A stretch of 64,000 nucleotides of DNA, taken from NCBI GenBank assembly GCA_017470485.1, contig JAFUYQ010000014.1, forward strand, positions 1 to 64,000, read 5' to 3'. This DNA comes from Synergistaceae bacterium (GTDB taxonomy: Bacteria > Synergistota > Synergistia > Synergistales > Aminobacteriaceae). The translations under genes and the position numbers were made by a program. The first letter of the stretch is position 1, and the number at the start of each line of letters is the position of its first letter. The notes beneath the pieces are model-generated. The model did not search any database and was not told where the DNA came from. It saw only the letters and a program-made list of their open reading frames with translations. Of this stretch, positions 8,421 through 16,996 are shown one piece after another.

Positions 8421-8456
8421 GCCTCAGAAGTAAAATTAAAACTCTGAGGCTTTTTT
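8421..8456 (+). terminator. Rho-independent terminator of the tRNA cluster
   Basis: GCCTCAGA/TCTGAGGC perfect 8-bp stem with a 14-base loop, followed by TTTTTT. Confidence 0.92.
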
Positions 8457-8510
8457 GTTGTCTTCGCTGATATAATAGCGTCCGTAATTTCACAGGTATT
8501 AACGAAAGGA

Positions 8511-9116
8511 ATGAATAAAATAATTATGCGCAAAATCAGGGCTTGGGGTATGCTGATTTTAATGGGCATGTCGGTTTTTCTTCTGTCTGGGTGCGGAGGG
8601 GGAAGCCTCGACAGCGGTAATCCGATTGATCCGGAGACTACTGAGGGAATACCTAACAATTCACCCGACACTTACGACACTCAGAAGGTTCTCGAAGGCT
8701 CATGGCTGGCCATAAACAGCACTTATGAATACAGCGTCAAAAATTTCAGCTTCAGGTTAAATTCAGCACGCTTAACTTTCGACTCGGTTGACATTAAAGG
8801 CACTGTGGCTCAGTCAAAAATCTCAAGCCGTCAGGAATGGTTCTCATTCTACACAAGCAGCGATGTAAATATCGATTTGGGCGTTCAGTCATTGGGGCTT
8901 GATTTCGACGCGAGGACAGGCACTATGATTCATCAGGGTAAGGACAGATGGCGGTGCAATATCGACGGCGACACTAAAATTCTCATGAATATACTCGTCT
9001 CGTCCGACAACGTCATTCAGGTGAACTATCAGGGAACTGCCGGAAACCTCTACAGGAACACAGGCGCGGAATACAATTTAACGCTCATCTTCAGAAAGCA
9101 GGAATATTCTCGCTGA
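8511..9116 (+). CDS. Lipoprotein of unknown function, 201 aa
   Basis: The N-terminus has a basic region, a hydrophobic core and a lipobox (LLSGC near residue 27) followed by Gly/Ser-rich linker, so the product should be lipid-anchored. The mature part alternates hydrophobic and polar residues (FRLNSARLTFDSVDIKGTV, VIQVNYQGTAG), suggesting a beta-rich barrel or sandwich. Two in-frame ATGs are possible: 8511 sits directly against AAAGGA, while 8526 has that site about 15 bases away, so the exact start is uncertain. It is a single gene behind the tRNA terminator; a TATAAT at 8471-8476 may be its -10. No family is recognised. Confidence 0.8.
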   Translation: MNKIIMRKIRAWGMLILMGMSVFLLSGCGGGSLDSGNPIDPETTEGIPNNSPDTYDTQKVLEGSWLAINSTYEYSVKNFSFRLNSARLTFDSVDIKGTVAQSKISSRQEWFSFYTSSDVNIDLGVQSLGLDFDARTGTMIHQGKDRWRCNIDGDTKILMNILVSSDNVIQVNYQGTAGNLYRNTGAEYNLTLIFRKQEYSR

Positions 9117-9144
9117 TTTTCAAACGCGGAGAGCGGTTCACTCC

Positions 9145-12100
9145 TCACTCTCCGCAGTAATATCTGAATACGCATTCACTGCATGTATCAATGTCATTAG
9201 CTTTATGGCCGAAGTCTTTGCCCGAAATCTTCCTCACAACGTCGTCAAAACCTTCCATGATTTTTGCGGCCTCGTCAGAATCGTACTCGAATAAAATCTC
9301 AGGGCTTCCGGCGTTTTCACCGATGAAGTATATTCTCAGCCTCTTAACCTTCAGACCTGATGACTGCTCAAGAAGCCACCCGTATGCAAATACCTGCCTC
9401 CTGTAATTCTCAAGCCTCAGACGGTCGGAATTAATGTTTATATTAGGCTTCGGCCCAGACTTGAAGTCCGTTATCTCCGTCTCGCCGTCCCTCACGGAAA
9501 TAAGGTCTATTTTCCCCTCAAGTATGTATTCTCCGCGAACAGTCTTCACTTCATACTCGGAACGCCTCAATGACGACCAGTCGCTCCCTTGACGCTGAAC
9601 ATAGCGGATTATCTGAGACAAGGCCGTTTCCCTTGCTGACTTCGTCAAATATGCCTGCTCGGTTCGCGACAAATGCTCGTATTCAAGGCTGAACCATTCC
9701 GAGATTTGAGCCTCAGTTATTAGGTTCTCGCCCCCGTTTATCACTGCCCTGTGAATCTCATCGAGTACCGCGTGAATCAGCGTCCCCATGAACGTATTTG
9801 CTGAACGTCCGGGCATAAATTCAAGTTCGCGGAAGAATTTATACTGCAAAGGGCATCTCTCGTAAGCCAATACATCGCCGGTGAATGAATACGTGTCCTT
9901 AATTCCTGAGTTCTTTGACGGGCTTACCGTTATCCCCGAAACATCTAATGATTCGTCAGCGTCATTCAGTTTGTCGTATACTCCCTCGAAAAATTTGCTG
10001 GGGGTATTCTTGTCCTCGTTGCAGGTCAGTATCAATAAGTCCTGCGCCCTCGAAAAGCCGACATAGTAAAGCCTCCAGAAATCAAAGTATTTTATCCTGT
10101 CCGAAGGTTCAAATTCCGGCCTCCTGTAGTAATTCGCTGAGATGTTCTCCATTAAGTCGGCGTTCCTGTCAGAATTAGTATCGTTCTGGGGCGATGACCA
10201 CAGCGAATCGGCGAAGACTATCGGAAATTCCATGCCTTTGGCCTGATGTATCGTCATGAATGAAACATGGCCGGACGGTACAGGCTCATTGCCACCCTCG
10301 TACTCGTCCAGTCCGTCCTCAATCATGAAACGGAGATATATATTCATCATCATTTGAAACTGGTTCGCTAAACATTTTCCGTGAATATCCCTGACGTTGT
10401 AGCTGTATTCGTATTTCCTTATGACCTGAACGAGTTTTGCAAGGTTACGCGCCGGCCTCAAATCCTTAACTGTTCCGCTGATGTCGGCACTCAATGCGCG
10501 GTTGAAAGGCATGTACGCAAAAAGTTCGTAAAGCAGATCCGAATATGTATACCCTGCACTGCCGTTCAGTTTCCCGTGAAACGACCTCTTTTCAAGTAAA
10601 TGCTTCTTAAGGCCGGAATATGCCGGACGCTCAATATACTTCGTTACGTTCTGAAGGCACTTTTTGTAATACGCTATGTAGTCAGGCTCGCTTCCCCTGT
10701 ACGCGAATGAGCCGGAGTTCAACGCCCTCATGTATTCCGGAAACATTCCTATCATGCAGCCGATTGCAAACTGAACCTCTCCCCTCTGGAAATACATGTT
10801 CGAGCGCGGCGAATATACATTGATATTGTTTTCCTCTAAAAACTGAAGGAGCGATTGAACATCGCTTGTCTTTACCGAACGGAACAAAAATGCTATCTGG
10901 CTGTAGTCCGTCAATTTTCCTGAGTCCTTCAGCGCGCGAATGAAGTGAAGAATTTTCTCCCTCCATTCATTTTTATCGTTGAGGCCGGCAAGCCTTAACA
11001 CTGCCGGTTCATTTGAGGACGTTCGGAAAGCCTCAAGTTTCTTGTCATGACGGTACGAATCCCATGCGAAGAATTTTTCAGTGTCAGTAATCCATTCGCT
11101 GAAGAACTTTACGATTTCGGGCTGGGATCTGTAATTCAGCATTAAGCGGACGATTCTGCATTCGTTCTCGCCGAAATGTCCCGAAAATTCAAGAATGTTC
11201 CTAACCGCCGCACCCCTGAAACGGTATATGCTCTGGTCATCGTCTCCGGCAACACAGATATTCTTAGCGTTGCCGGCTATCATGAACGCTAACTGCTCCT
11301 GAACGTAATTAGTGTCCTGATACTCATCTATCATGATGTACTTTATACGGCTCTGAATGTCCGACAGTATTTCGGGATTATCGCGGAGAAGTTTATAAGT
11401 CTCCGACAGAATCGCCGAGTAACTCAGCGAATTATTCTCCGAAAGTATATCGTCATGAACCGTTACCGCCCTCCCTAATGCGCGGACTGATGAATCCGAA
11501 TCCCTCATCAATTCCTCTGGGTCGGCAAGCTCCTCAGTGAGAGTGTTAATGTAATCCCTGAGTTCGCAGGAATTTGCCCATTTGCCCGAACTCTTCAACG
11601 CACCGTTAAGACCGTCTATGTCAGTGAATCTCTTTATGTTCTGCATGATGATGTAGGCATGGTCAAAATCATCAAGTATTCTGAAATTCCTGCGTTTCTT
11701 TCCGCTCTTAGCGTCCCCCGTGAAACCGGCGTATTCTCTCAGTATCCGGCAGCATATTGAATGGAACGTCCCCGAATACATCGAGCCGGTATCAGCCGTT
11801 ATATTACGCTTCGATAATTCCTCCGTTATCCGCGCTTCAAATTCACGCGCCGCCTTTTCGGTGAATGAGGCCGCCATAATACTTTCAGGCTTTACGTGTT
11901 TCTTCTGAATCATGAAGACCGCTCTTTGAACCAGAGTGAATGTCTTTCCAGTTCCCGGCCCGGCAATTATCAGCACAGGCCCTTCAGTTGAGGTTATTGC
12001 GTCCCTCTGCGCCCCGTTCGCGCCCGAAAAGTCAAAATCCGAAACATCATCAGGCGAAATCTTGGGAGTAATATTTTCTTTTTCTGATGTTTTCGCCGGA

Positions 12101-13398
12101 AGACCCGAAAATTTCTCGTCCTCGCCGAGATATGAAAGCAGAAATTCATCAGGACTATCGGAATTGCAGAATGATATTACCGTTCGTTCAACATTCCTGA
12201 AATCGTTTCTCGACGCTAGAACTATGCACTCCGACTCCGAACCGTCAGTACCGTTAAGGCTTATATGCTGTGAATAATCGCCCAGAGTTTCGGGCAAATC
12301 GTAATGAACTGTGAATCTTATGTCATTGCGCTTAATCTCGCGGTAAAGAACCATAGGCATTATGACCAGTTTATCGTCAAGACCGTCAAAATCCCGCAGA
12401 GTCTCGCGGATTTTATAGACCGTTTCGGGTGTTGAACAGTAAATTATTCCGGCCAGTCCCTTTTTTCGGGAAAGTATCTCATTGAGCGCGGAAGGTTTGT
12501 TCTCGGTCTTAATGATTCTAATTTTCCTGTCAGTCTTTCCGAAACCTGTAACAATTTTCAAAGGGGAGTGAAGATCCGACAGCCTCAATAATTCATTCCT
12601 CAGCGACGGGCTTGTAGTGTCGGCAAAAATTCCGGCAGTGATTCTTTTTTTGGCAAGCGGAGAGATAAACGGCTTCCATTTTTCGAGATTATGTGAAGTT
12701 CCCCAGCGCGAGAGCAGTGCAGTCATTGAGATTTCGGAGGATTTGAGGACATTGATTGAGTCGTCCTGAGAAAGTTCATTAAGCGTTGAGTAAAGAATCT
12801 TGCATGTTCCGTTACGGACTTTACGGAGGATTTCGCGCCTCTTTGAGGGCGTTAGTGATGACGTGAGAATCTCGGAGTGCGAATCAATGAGTTCAGCGTC
12901 AGGCTCATCAGGGGTAACAGCGAGAGTTACGCCGGGCATTAAGAGCGCAGGAAGACGGTAGCATATACTCAGCCCGTAATGATTAGGCATTGAGCAGAAG
13001 ACATCACGCCCCGAAAGCAATGCGTCAATAATTTCTTCCTGACCGGCTCTGAACGAAGTGAACCCGAAATGCTGCCTCAGTAGCGACAGAAGATAATTCG
13101 GTTTCTGTGAAGGCTCCGGCGGAACAGCCTGCTTTACCTCGCCGGTCTTTTCACTTTGAACGAGGGTTAAGAGCTGGCGGTTCTGTTCCTGAGACTGATA
13201 CAAATCCTCTTTCGCCTGTTCAAGCTGTGATTTAAGCTCGTCAATTTCAATCGTGCGGTTATCAAGTTCATTGCTCAGGGTGATGATTGTTGCGCTGAGA
13301 GATTTTATCTGTTCCTCCTGACGTGCGGCCTTTTCGGTCAGCAATTTCGTTCTTGCGTTGATGAGGTTCTGTACCTGCTGTTTTTCTTCGCTGGTCAA
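9145..13398 (-). CDS. RecQ-like/UvrD helicase/Fe-S PD-(D/E)XK nuclease fusion, 1417 aa
   Basis: Four parts are visible. Residues about 20-85 are a coiled coil. Residues about 100-420 align with a RecQ helicase core: the Q-motif region FGFTSFRAGQ (111-120) is kept, but the Walker A lysine is lost (MPNHYGLSICY, 137-147) and the DEAH box is replaced (MTALLSRWG, 225-233). Residues about 455-1130 are an intact UvrD-type superfamily 1 helicase: PGTGKT 481-486, DEYQDT 691-696, GDDDQSIYRFRGA 718-730, TIHQAKGMEFP 1049-1059, YYVGFSRAQ 1111-1119. Residues about 1175-1417 are an AddB-like nuclease: C1182, GTLIH 1205-1209, GKIDLI 1295-1300, DFKSG 1311-1315 and C1406/C1409/C1415, the pattern of a 4Fe-4S staple. 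This suggests end-resection in recombination repair. TTG start after CAGGGAGTG. Confidence 0.9.
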   Translation of the reverse strand: MTSEEKQQVQNLINARTKLLTEKAARQEEQIKSLSATIITLSNELDNRTIEIDELKSQLEQAKEDLYQSQEQNRQLLTLVQSEKTGEVKQAVPPEPSQKPNYLLSLLRQHFGFTSFRAGQEEIIDALLSGRDVFCSMPNHYGLSICYRLPALLMPGVTLAVTPDEPDAELIDSHSEILTSSLTPSKRREILRKVRNGTCKILYSTLNELSQDDSINVLKSSEISMTALLSRWGTSHNLEKWKPFISPLAKKRITAGIFADTTSPSLRNELLRLSDLHSPLKIVTGFGKTDRKIRIIKTENKPSALNEILSRKKGLAGIIYCSTPETVYKIRETLRDFDGLDDKLVIMPMVLYREIKRNDIRFTVHYDLPETLGDYSQHISLNGTDGSESECIVLASRNDFRNVERTVISFCNSDSPDEFLLSYLGEDEKFSGLPAKTSEKENITPKISPDDVSDFDFSGANGAQRDAITSTEGPVLIIAGPGTGKTFTLVQRAVFMIQKKHVKPESIMAASFTEKAAREFEARITEELSKRNITADTGSMYSGTFHSICCRILREYAGFTGDAKSGKKRRNFRILDDFDHAYIIMQNIKRFTDIDGLNGALKSSGKWANSCELRDYINTLTEELADPEELMRDSDSSVRALGRAVTVHDDILSENNSLSYSAILSETYKLLRDNPEILSDIQSRIKYIMIDEYQDTNYVQEQLAFMIAGNAKNICVAGDDDQSIYRFRGAAVRNILEFSGHFGENECRIVRLMLNYRSQPEIVKFFSEWITDTEKFFAWDSYRHDKKLEAFRTSSNEPAVLRLAGLNDKNEWREKILHFIRALKDSGKLTDYSQIAFLFRSVKTSDVQSLLQFLEENNINVYSPRSNMYFQRGEVQFAIGCMIGMFPEYMRALNSGSFAYRGSEPDYIAYYKKCLQNVTKYIERPAYSGLKKHLLEKRSFHGKLNGSAGYTYSDLLYELFAYMPFNRALSADISGTVKDLRPARNLAKLVQVIRKYEYSYNVRDIHGKCLANQFQMMMNIYLRFMIEDGLDEYEGGNEPVPSGHVSFMTIHQAKGMEFPIVFADSLWSSPQNDTNSDRNADLMENISANYYRRPEFEPSDRIKYFDFWRLYYVGFSRAQDLLILTCNEDKNTPSKFFEGVYDKLNDADESLDVSGITVSPSKNSGIKDTYSFTGDVLAYERCPLQYKFFRELEFMPGRSANTFMGTLIHAVLDEIHRAVINGGENLITEAQISEWFSLEYEHLSRTEQAYLTKSARETALSQIIRYVQRQGSDWSSLRRSEYEVKTVRGEYILEGKIDLISVRDGETEITDFKSGPKPNININSDRLRLENYRRQVFAYGWLLEQSSGLKVKRLRIYFIGENAGSPEILFEYDSDEAAKIMEGFDDVVRKISGKDFGHKANDIDTCSECVFRYYCGE

Positions 13399-13474
13399 AA
13401 TTTTTCACTCCCTGTAATCTCTGAAAGCTATTATAAGGGATTGGGAGTCAGGATTATTCATTGTTATGTTGCTC

Positions 13475-13533
13475 CCTTAAACAAGCGTTTAAGGAAATTT
13501 AGCATAGAGAATATCCGCATTCTCTACGCTAAA
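13475..13533. repeat. Two adjacent strong hairpins
   Basis: CCTTAAAC/GTTTAAGG (13475-13494) and a 15-bp stem with one mismatch around ATCCGC (13498-13533, TTTAGC.../...GCTAAA). They lie between two minus-strand genes and have no U-run, so transcript stabilisation or factor-assisted termination is more likely than intrinsic termination. Confidence 0.65.
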
Positions 13534-13571
13534 AGATTACGACTTGAATCTTACTGTCTTTTAATGATTTA

Positions 13572-14249
13572 CTATCGTGTGATTACAGCAGAACCGCATG
13601 TATCTGTCAGGCACACGTAGCCTGCTTTGTTGATGTCGCAAAATTCTTTGACGGCCTGACGAACTCCCTTATAATCTTTGCTATTGAAGTCGTGAATCAT
13701 TATTGTTCCACCATGAGAGAGGCGCGGGTAGAAAAACTCAAGCCCTGCTAGTATCGGCTGATACAAGTCTGCGTCAAGACTGACGAAACAGAATTTATCA
13801 TCAACCCCCTCTGCCGTATCAGGAAACCACCCCTTGCGTATTATGCAGTTCTCCTTGTGTTCCATTCTGCTTAGAACGTATTCTTCTGACGTTTTTGAAA
13901 AATCCTGACTTCCGTCAGAAAAATTCCCTGCCCTGTCAGCCTCAGCGTCCCTCTTGTCGAAGCCCTCGAATGTGTCAAAGAGGTACAGTTTTTTGTTAGG
14001 GAAGAAATGATTTATCTTCATAGCAAAATCCCCTCTATACACACCAAGTTCGGCGGTTGAACCTTCGATGCCGTAACGACGAATTTCACGCGACATTAGC
14101 TCAAGAGTTGCCAATCTAGGTTCATATGTGTCCAAATGCTGAGTAGTATTAACAACATAAAGATCTGTGCCATACCTACGAGCAAAAAGCCTGTGAAAAA
14201 ACAATGATCCCATAAAGAGTCTATTTTTCCAATTTAATGGTAGCCTCAC
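13572..14249 (-). CDS. TylF/MycF-family class I methyltransferase
   Basis: Residues carry the TylF-type order: AELGVYRGDFA (SAM-binding Gly-rich loop, near 67-77), LYLFDTFEGFD, then FVSLDADLYQP with the metal-binding Asp pair and GGTIMIHDF near the C-terminus. Family members are O-methyltransferases of sugars in macrolides and of glycans. I place the start at GTG 14249, because GGAGG sits seven bases ahead; an ATG at 14267 is possible but has no ribosome binding site. It stands alone between the helicase-nuclease gene and a heptamer repeat, without other glycan genes, so the substrate is unknown and local acquisition is plausible. Confidence 0.85.
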   Translation of the reverse strand: MRLPLNWKNRLFMGSLFFHRLFARRYGTDLYVVNTTQHLDTYEPRLATLELMSREIRRYGIEGSTAELGVYRGDFAMKINHFFPNKKLYLFDTFEGFDKRDAEADRAGNFSDGSQDFSKTSEEYVLSRMEHKENCIIRKGWFPDTAEGVDDKFCFVSLDADLYQPILAGLEFFYPRLSHGGTIMIHDFNSKDYKGVRQAVKEFCDINKAGYVCLTDTCGSAVITR

Positions 14250-14379
14250 GATATTACCTCCAAACATAATAAATTACCCTGCCATGTTTTACACACAGCA
14301 GGGCGATATTTCCTGTAGTTATGATTTATTGACGAGTTATGTGGACTGTTACGATGAGAAGATTTCAGACAAAGTAATA

Positions 14380-14412
14380 CCGATAACCGATAACCGATAA
14401 CCGATAACCGAT
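14380..14412. repeat. Heptamer tandem repeat (CCGATAA), 4.7 copies
   Basis: Four full CCGATAA units plus CCGAT. The left flank (14355-14370, GAGAAGATTTCAGACA) and right flank (14431-14440, CTTTGTCAAG) match those of the 644-730 array with only a few differences, although the heptamer itself is different. Confidence 0.9.
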
Positions 14413-14478
14413 TTTACTGACCATCATTGCCTTTGTCAAGTCCTCTCTGAAAAATTTTTATTGAAAGAATTATAACAT

Positions 14479-15279
14479 TTACCGTTCGTTCAGAACAACC
14501 CTTCCGGCCTCAACCGAGTGAGTAAGCCATACGTTTCCCCCGATGACGCAGTTGTCCCCTATGACCGTCTGACCTCCCAGAATCGTAGCCCCCGCGTAAA
14601 TCACAACATCATTGCCGATGTCGGGGTGTCTCTTAATTCCCTTGACCAATGAACCGTCAGGCGCAACATCAAAACTCTTTGCCCCTATCGTTACATTCTG
14701 GTAAATCTTCACACGGCTTCCTATTGTCGAAGTCTCGCCGATAACTACACCGGTTCCGTGATCTATGAAGAAGTATTCGCCGATTGACGCACCCGGGTGA
14801 ATGTCAATCCCCGTCAATCTGTGAGCGTATTCGGTGATTATTCGCGGAACTAAAGGAACGTTCATAACGTAAAGGCTGTGAGCGACTCTGTACGCGCTTA
14901 CCGCCGTGAACGCAGGGTAAGAAAGAATTATCTCATCGGGGCTTTTAGCGGCAGGGTCGCCCTGATAAGCCGCAAGAATATCCGTCCTCAGAACTCTCCT
15001 TATCTCAGGCAGTCCGGCAATAAGCATGGCCGTGAATTTCTCACCGTCCGAAGCATTCATCAGTCTTGTGATTGCTGACCTGAGATGTTCGGACGCTGAA
15101 AGTAAATTCTCACTGACTGACTTTCCTTCGGGATTGACGTGCGAAGGGAACATTGCCGCCTGAATCTCTCTGAATGCAGCCTCAACGCTCTCCTTAATTC
15201 CGTTGTAGTCGGTGAAATCATTACCGGCTGAGAATTTCAGTGCTTCCTCAGCCGACCTTAAAGCCTCATCAATATTCAT
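14479..15279 (-). CDS. cysE: Serine O-acetyltransferase
   Basis: It catalyses acetyl transfer from acetyl-CoA to L-serine, giving O-acetylserine for cysteine synthesis. The 266 residues have the N-terminal helical domain (1-140) and a C-terminal left-handed beta-helix with hexapeptide repeats: DIHPGASIGEYFFIDHGTGVVIGETSTIG near 175-203 (catalytic His-Asp/His pair) and GNDVVIYAGATILG near 222. The length matches long-form SATs of the EpsC type. Its ATG lies 3 bases after the cysK stop, so the two enzymes are translated together, as expected for the cysteine synthase pair. Confidence 0.95.
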   Translation of the reverse strand: MNIDEALRSAEEALKFSAGNDFTDYNGIKESVEAAFREIQAAMFPSHVNPEGKSVSENLLSASEHLRSAITRLMNASDGEKFTAMLIAGLPEIRRVLRTDILAAYQGDPAAKSPDEIILSYPAFTAVSAYRVAHSLYVMNVPLVPRIITEYAHRLTGIDIHPGASIGEYFFIDHGTGVVIGETSTIGSRVKIYQNVTIGAKSFDVAPDGSLVKGIKRHPDIGNDVVIYAGATILGGQTVIGDNCVIGGNVWLTHSVEAGRVVLNER

Positions 15280-15282
15280 GGC

Positions 15283-16215
15283 TCACTCTTCAAACAGCGA
15301 TGTCGATAAATACCTCTCGCCAGTATCAGGAAGTATGACGACGATATTTTTCCCGTTATTGTGAGGACGTTTTGCAGCTTCGACAGCAGCAAAGACAGCA
15401 GCTCCCGATGAAATTCCGGCGAGGAAACCTTCGAGCTTTCCGAGAAGTTTTCCTGTGCTGATTGCGTCATCGTCATTGACCGTGAGAATTTCATTGTATA
15501 GTCTCGTGTTCAGAACTTCGGGGACGAAGCCCGGCCCTATTCCCTGAATCTTATGGCTTCCCTTCCGCCCTGCCGATAAGACAGGAGATCCCGAAGGCTC
15601 AACGGCTATGATTTCGACATCAGGCTTCATTGAGCGGAGGTATTCGCCTGTTCCTGTGAGAGTACCGCCTGTTCCGACTCCTGCAATGAAGATGTCTACT
15701 TTGCCGTCAGTATCCTGCCAGATTTCTGGGCCTGTAGTGAGGCGGTGGATTTTTGGATTTGAAGGGTTCACGAACTGACCGGCTATGAAGCTGTCGGGGA
15801 TAGAGTTTGCGAGTTCGGAGGCTTTTTCGATTGCGCCCATCATTCCTTTGCTGCCTTCGGTCAAGACGAGTTCGGCACCGTAAGCCTTCATGAGTTTACG
15901 GCGTTCGACAGACATTGTTTCGGGCATAACGATAATGATCCTGTAGCCTCTTGAAGCCGCTACCGATGAGAGCCCTATGCCTGTATTGCCGCTTGTGGGT
16001 TCGATGATGACGCTGCCTTTTTTGAGTCTTCCGTCAGCTTCGGCATCATCAATCATGGCTTTAGCGATACGGTCTTTAACGCTTCCGGCCGGATTGAAGT
16101 ATTCGAGTTTAGCGATGATTTTGGCGTTGAGGCCGAAATGCTTTTCGATTCCCCTGAGTTCGAGAAGGGGGGTATGTCCTATTAACTGGTCGATTGACGT
16201 GTAGATTTTCGACAT
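15283..16215 (-). CDS. cysK: Cysteine synthase (O-acetylserine sulfhydrylase)
   Basis: A PLP enzyme converting O-acetylserine and sulfide to cysteine. Visible landmarks are GHTPLLEL near 13, the Schiff-base lysine in NPAGSVKDRIA near 41-51, the substrate loop PTSGNTGIGL near 72-81, the phosphate loop GVGTGGTLTGTG near 178, and GISSGAA near 269. At 310 residues it is full length. It is first of cysK-cysE and is preceded by a leader with a hairpin and a Cys-codon short peptide, suggesting that cysteine supply controls it. GGAGTC about 11 bases before the ATG is the ribosome binding site. Confidence 0.96.
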   Translation of the reverse strand: MSKIYTSIDQLIGHTPLLELRGIEKHFGLNAKIIAKLEYFNPAGSVKDRIAKAMIDDAEADGRLKKGSVIIEPTSGNTGIGLSSVAASRGYRIIIVMPETMSVERRKLMKAYGAELVLTEGSKGMMGAIEKASELANSIPDSFIAGQFVNPSNPKIHRLTTGPEIWQDTDGKVDIFIAGVGTGGTLTGTGEYLRSMKPDVEIIAVEPSGSPVLSAGRKGSHKIQGIGPGFVPEVLNTRLYNEILTVNDDDAISTGKLLGKLEGFLAGISSGAAVFAAVEAAKRPHNNGKNIVVILPDTGERYLSTSLFEE

Positions 16216-16255
16216 AACTGTACACGACTCCTTTGTATTAATTTGTGAATCACTT

Positions 16256-16275
16256 GCCTGACTTTTGCTCAGGCA
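16256..16275 (-). promoter_or_regulatory. cysK: Hairpin in the cysK leader
   Basis: GCCTGA/TCAGGC stem with a seven-base loop between the leader peptide and cysK, next to a second small palindrome (ATTCT TC AGAAT). There is no U-run. It may be one of two alternative structures read out by ribosome position on the leader peptide. Confidence 0.5.
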
Positions 16276-16320
16276 TTCTTCAGAATGATTAGTGTGAAAA
16301 TGGAATTATCTGCGCGGAAA

Positions 16321-16389
16321 TTACAGAGTGAAGGGACGACAACAGTACACGGCCTCAAGAAGGGCAATTACTCTTTTGTTATTACGCAT
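16321..16389 (-). CDS. Cys-codon leader peptide upstream of cysK-cysE, 22 aa
   Basis: An ATG at 16389 preceded by GAGAGGTG opens a 22-codon frame ending in TAA at 16321. It reads M-R-N-N-K-R at the start and L-E-A-V-Y-C-C-R-P-F-T-L at the end, with two consecutive TGT cysteine codons near its C-terminus. It lies about 100 bases upstream of cysK on the same strand and is followed by a hairpin. Tandem codons for the pathway's own product ahead of the biosynthetic genes are the hallmark of leader-peptide control. The sequence facts are direct; the regulatory role is inference. Confidence 0.6.
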   Translation of the reverse strand: MRNNKRVIALLEAVYCCRPFTL

Positions 16390-16510
16390 ACTGTTTCACC
16401 TCTCTGGAAATTTAATGCGGTAATTATGCCATGAGTTATCCGTGAAATCAATGCTCAGAAATGTAGTATTATTAGCGCAAAATTAATTTTTAGTGAGTGA
16501 GGGTGAAATT

Positions 16511-16942
16511 TTGCAGATTTCGAGCAGATTCACGATAGCAGTACACATACTTGAGTGCATAAAATATTTTGAGGGCAGGAACGCAATAACGAGTGAATTT
16601 CTTGCAGGGAGCATAGGAGTTAATGCCGTCATAATCCGCCGCATTATATCCCAGCTTAAAGCCGCCGGCCTCGTCAGCGTTGAGCGCGGTAAAACCGGAA
16701 TAATCTCAGCCCGTAACCTTGATGATGTTACTCTTTATGACGTTTATTCCGCCGTTGAGGCTGTCAGCAGCGACGGGCTGTTTCATTTCCACGCTAACCC
16801 AAATCCGAAATGCCCGGTCGGGAAAAATATTCATGACATTCTTGACGGTACTTTAAGGGAAATTCAGAACTCATTTGAGGAAAGAATGAGAAGCGTAAAG
16901 CTGAAGGACTTGAAACCTGTAACACTTGACATTACAGAATAA
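16511..16942 (+). CDS. Rrf2-family transcriptional regulator (YwnA-like)
   Basis: A 143-residue winged-helix regulator. I choose TTG at 16511 because it follows GAGTGAGG and gives the family-typical start M-QISSRFTIAVHILECI; a GTG at 16493 would add six residues. The helix-turn-helix is about residues 25-50 (TSEFLAGSIGVNAVIIRRIISQL) and the wing is at 55-65. The single Cys lies in the PKCPVGKNI motif typical of YwnA-type members, not a three-Cys Fe-S centre. It is divergent from cysK and 54 bases ahead of a YwnB-like gene, so it may control either or both. Confidence 0.88.
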   Translation: MQISSRFTIAVHILECIKYFEGRNAITSEFLAGSIGVNAVIIRRIISQLKAAGLVSVERGKTGIISARNLDDVTLYDVYSAVEAVSSDGLFHFHANPNPKCPVGKNIHDILDGTLREIQNSFEERMRSVKLKDLKPVTLDITE

Positions 16943-16996
16943 CCCTGTAAAATTTCAGGCAATGTAACACAAAATATTACAGGAGGAATTGAGACA

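Noticed and set aside
16216..16320. T-box or S-box riboswitch upstream of cysK
   Set aside because: No T-box AGGGTGG-type sequence or S-box core is visible; the Cys-codon peptide is the simpler regulatory element.
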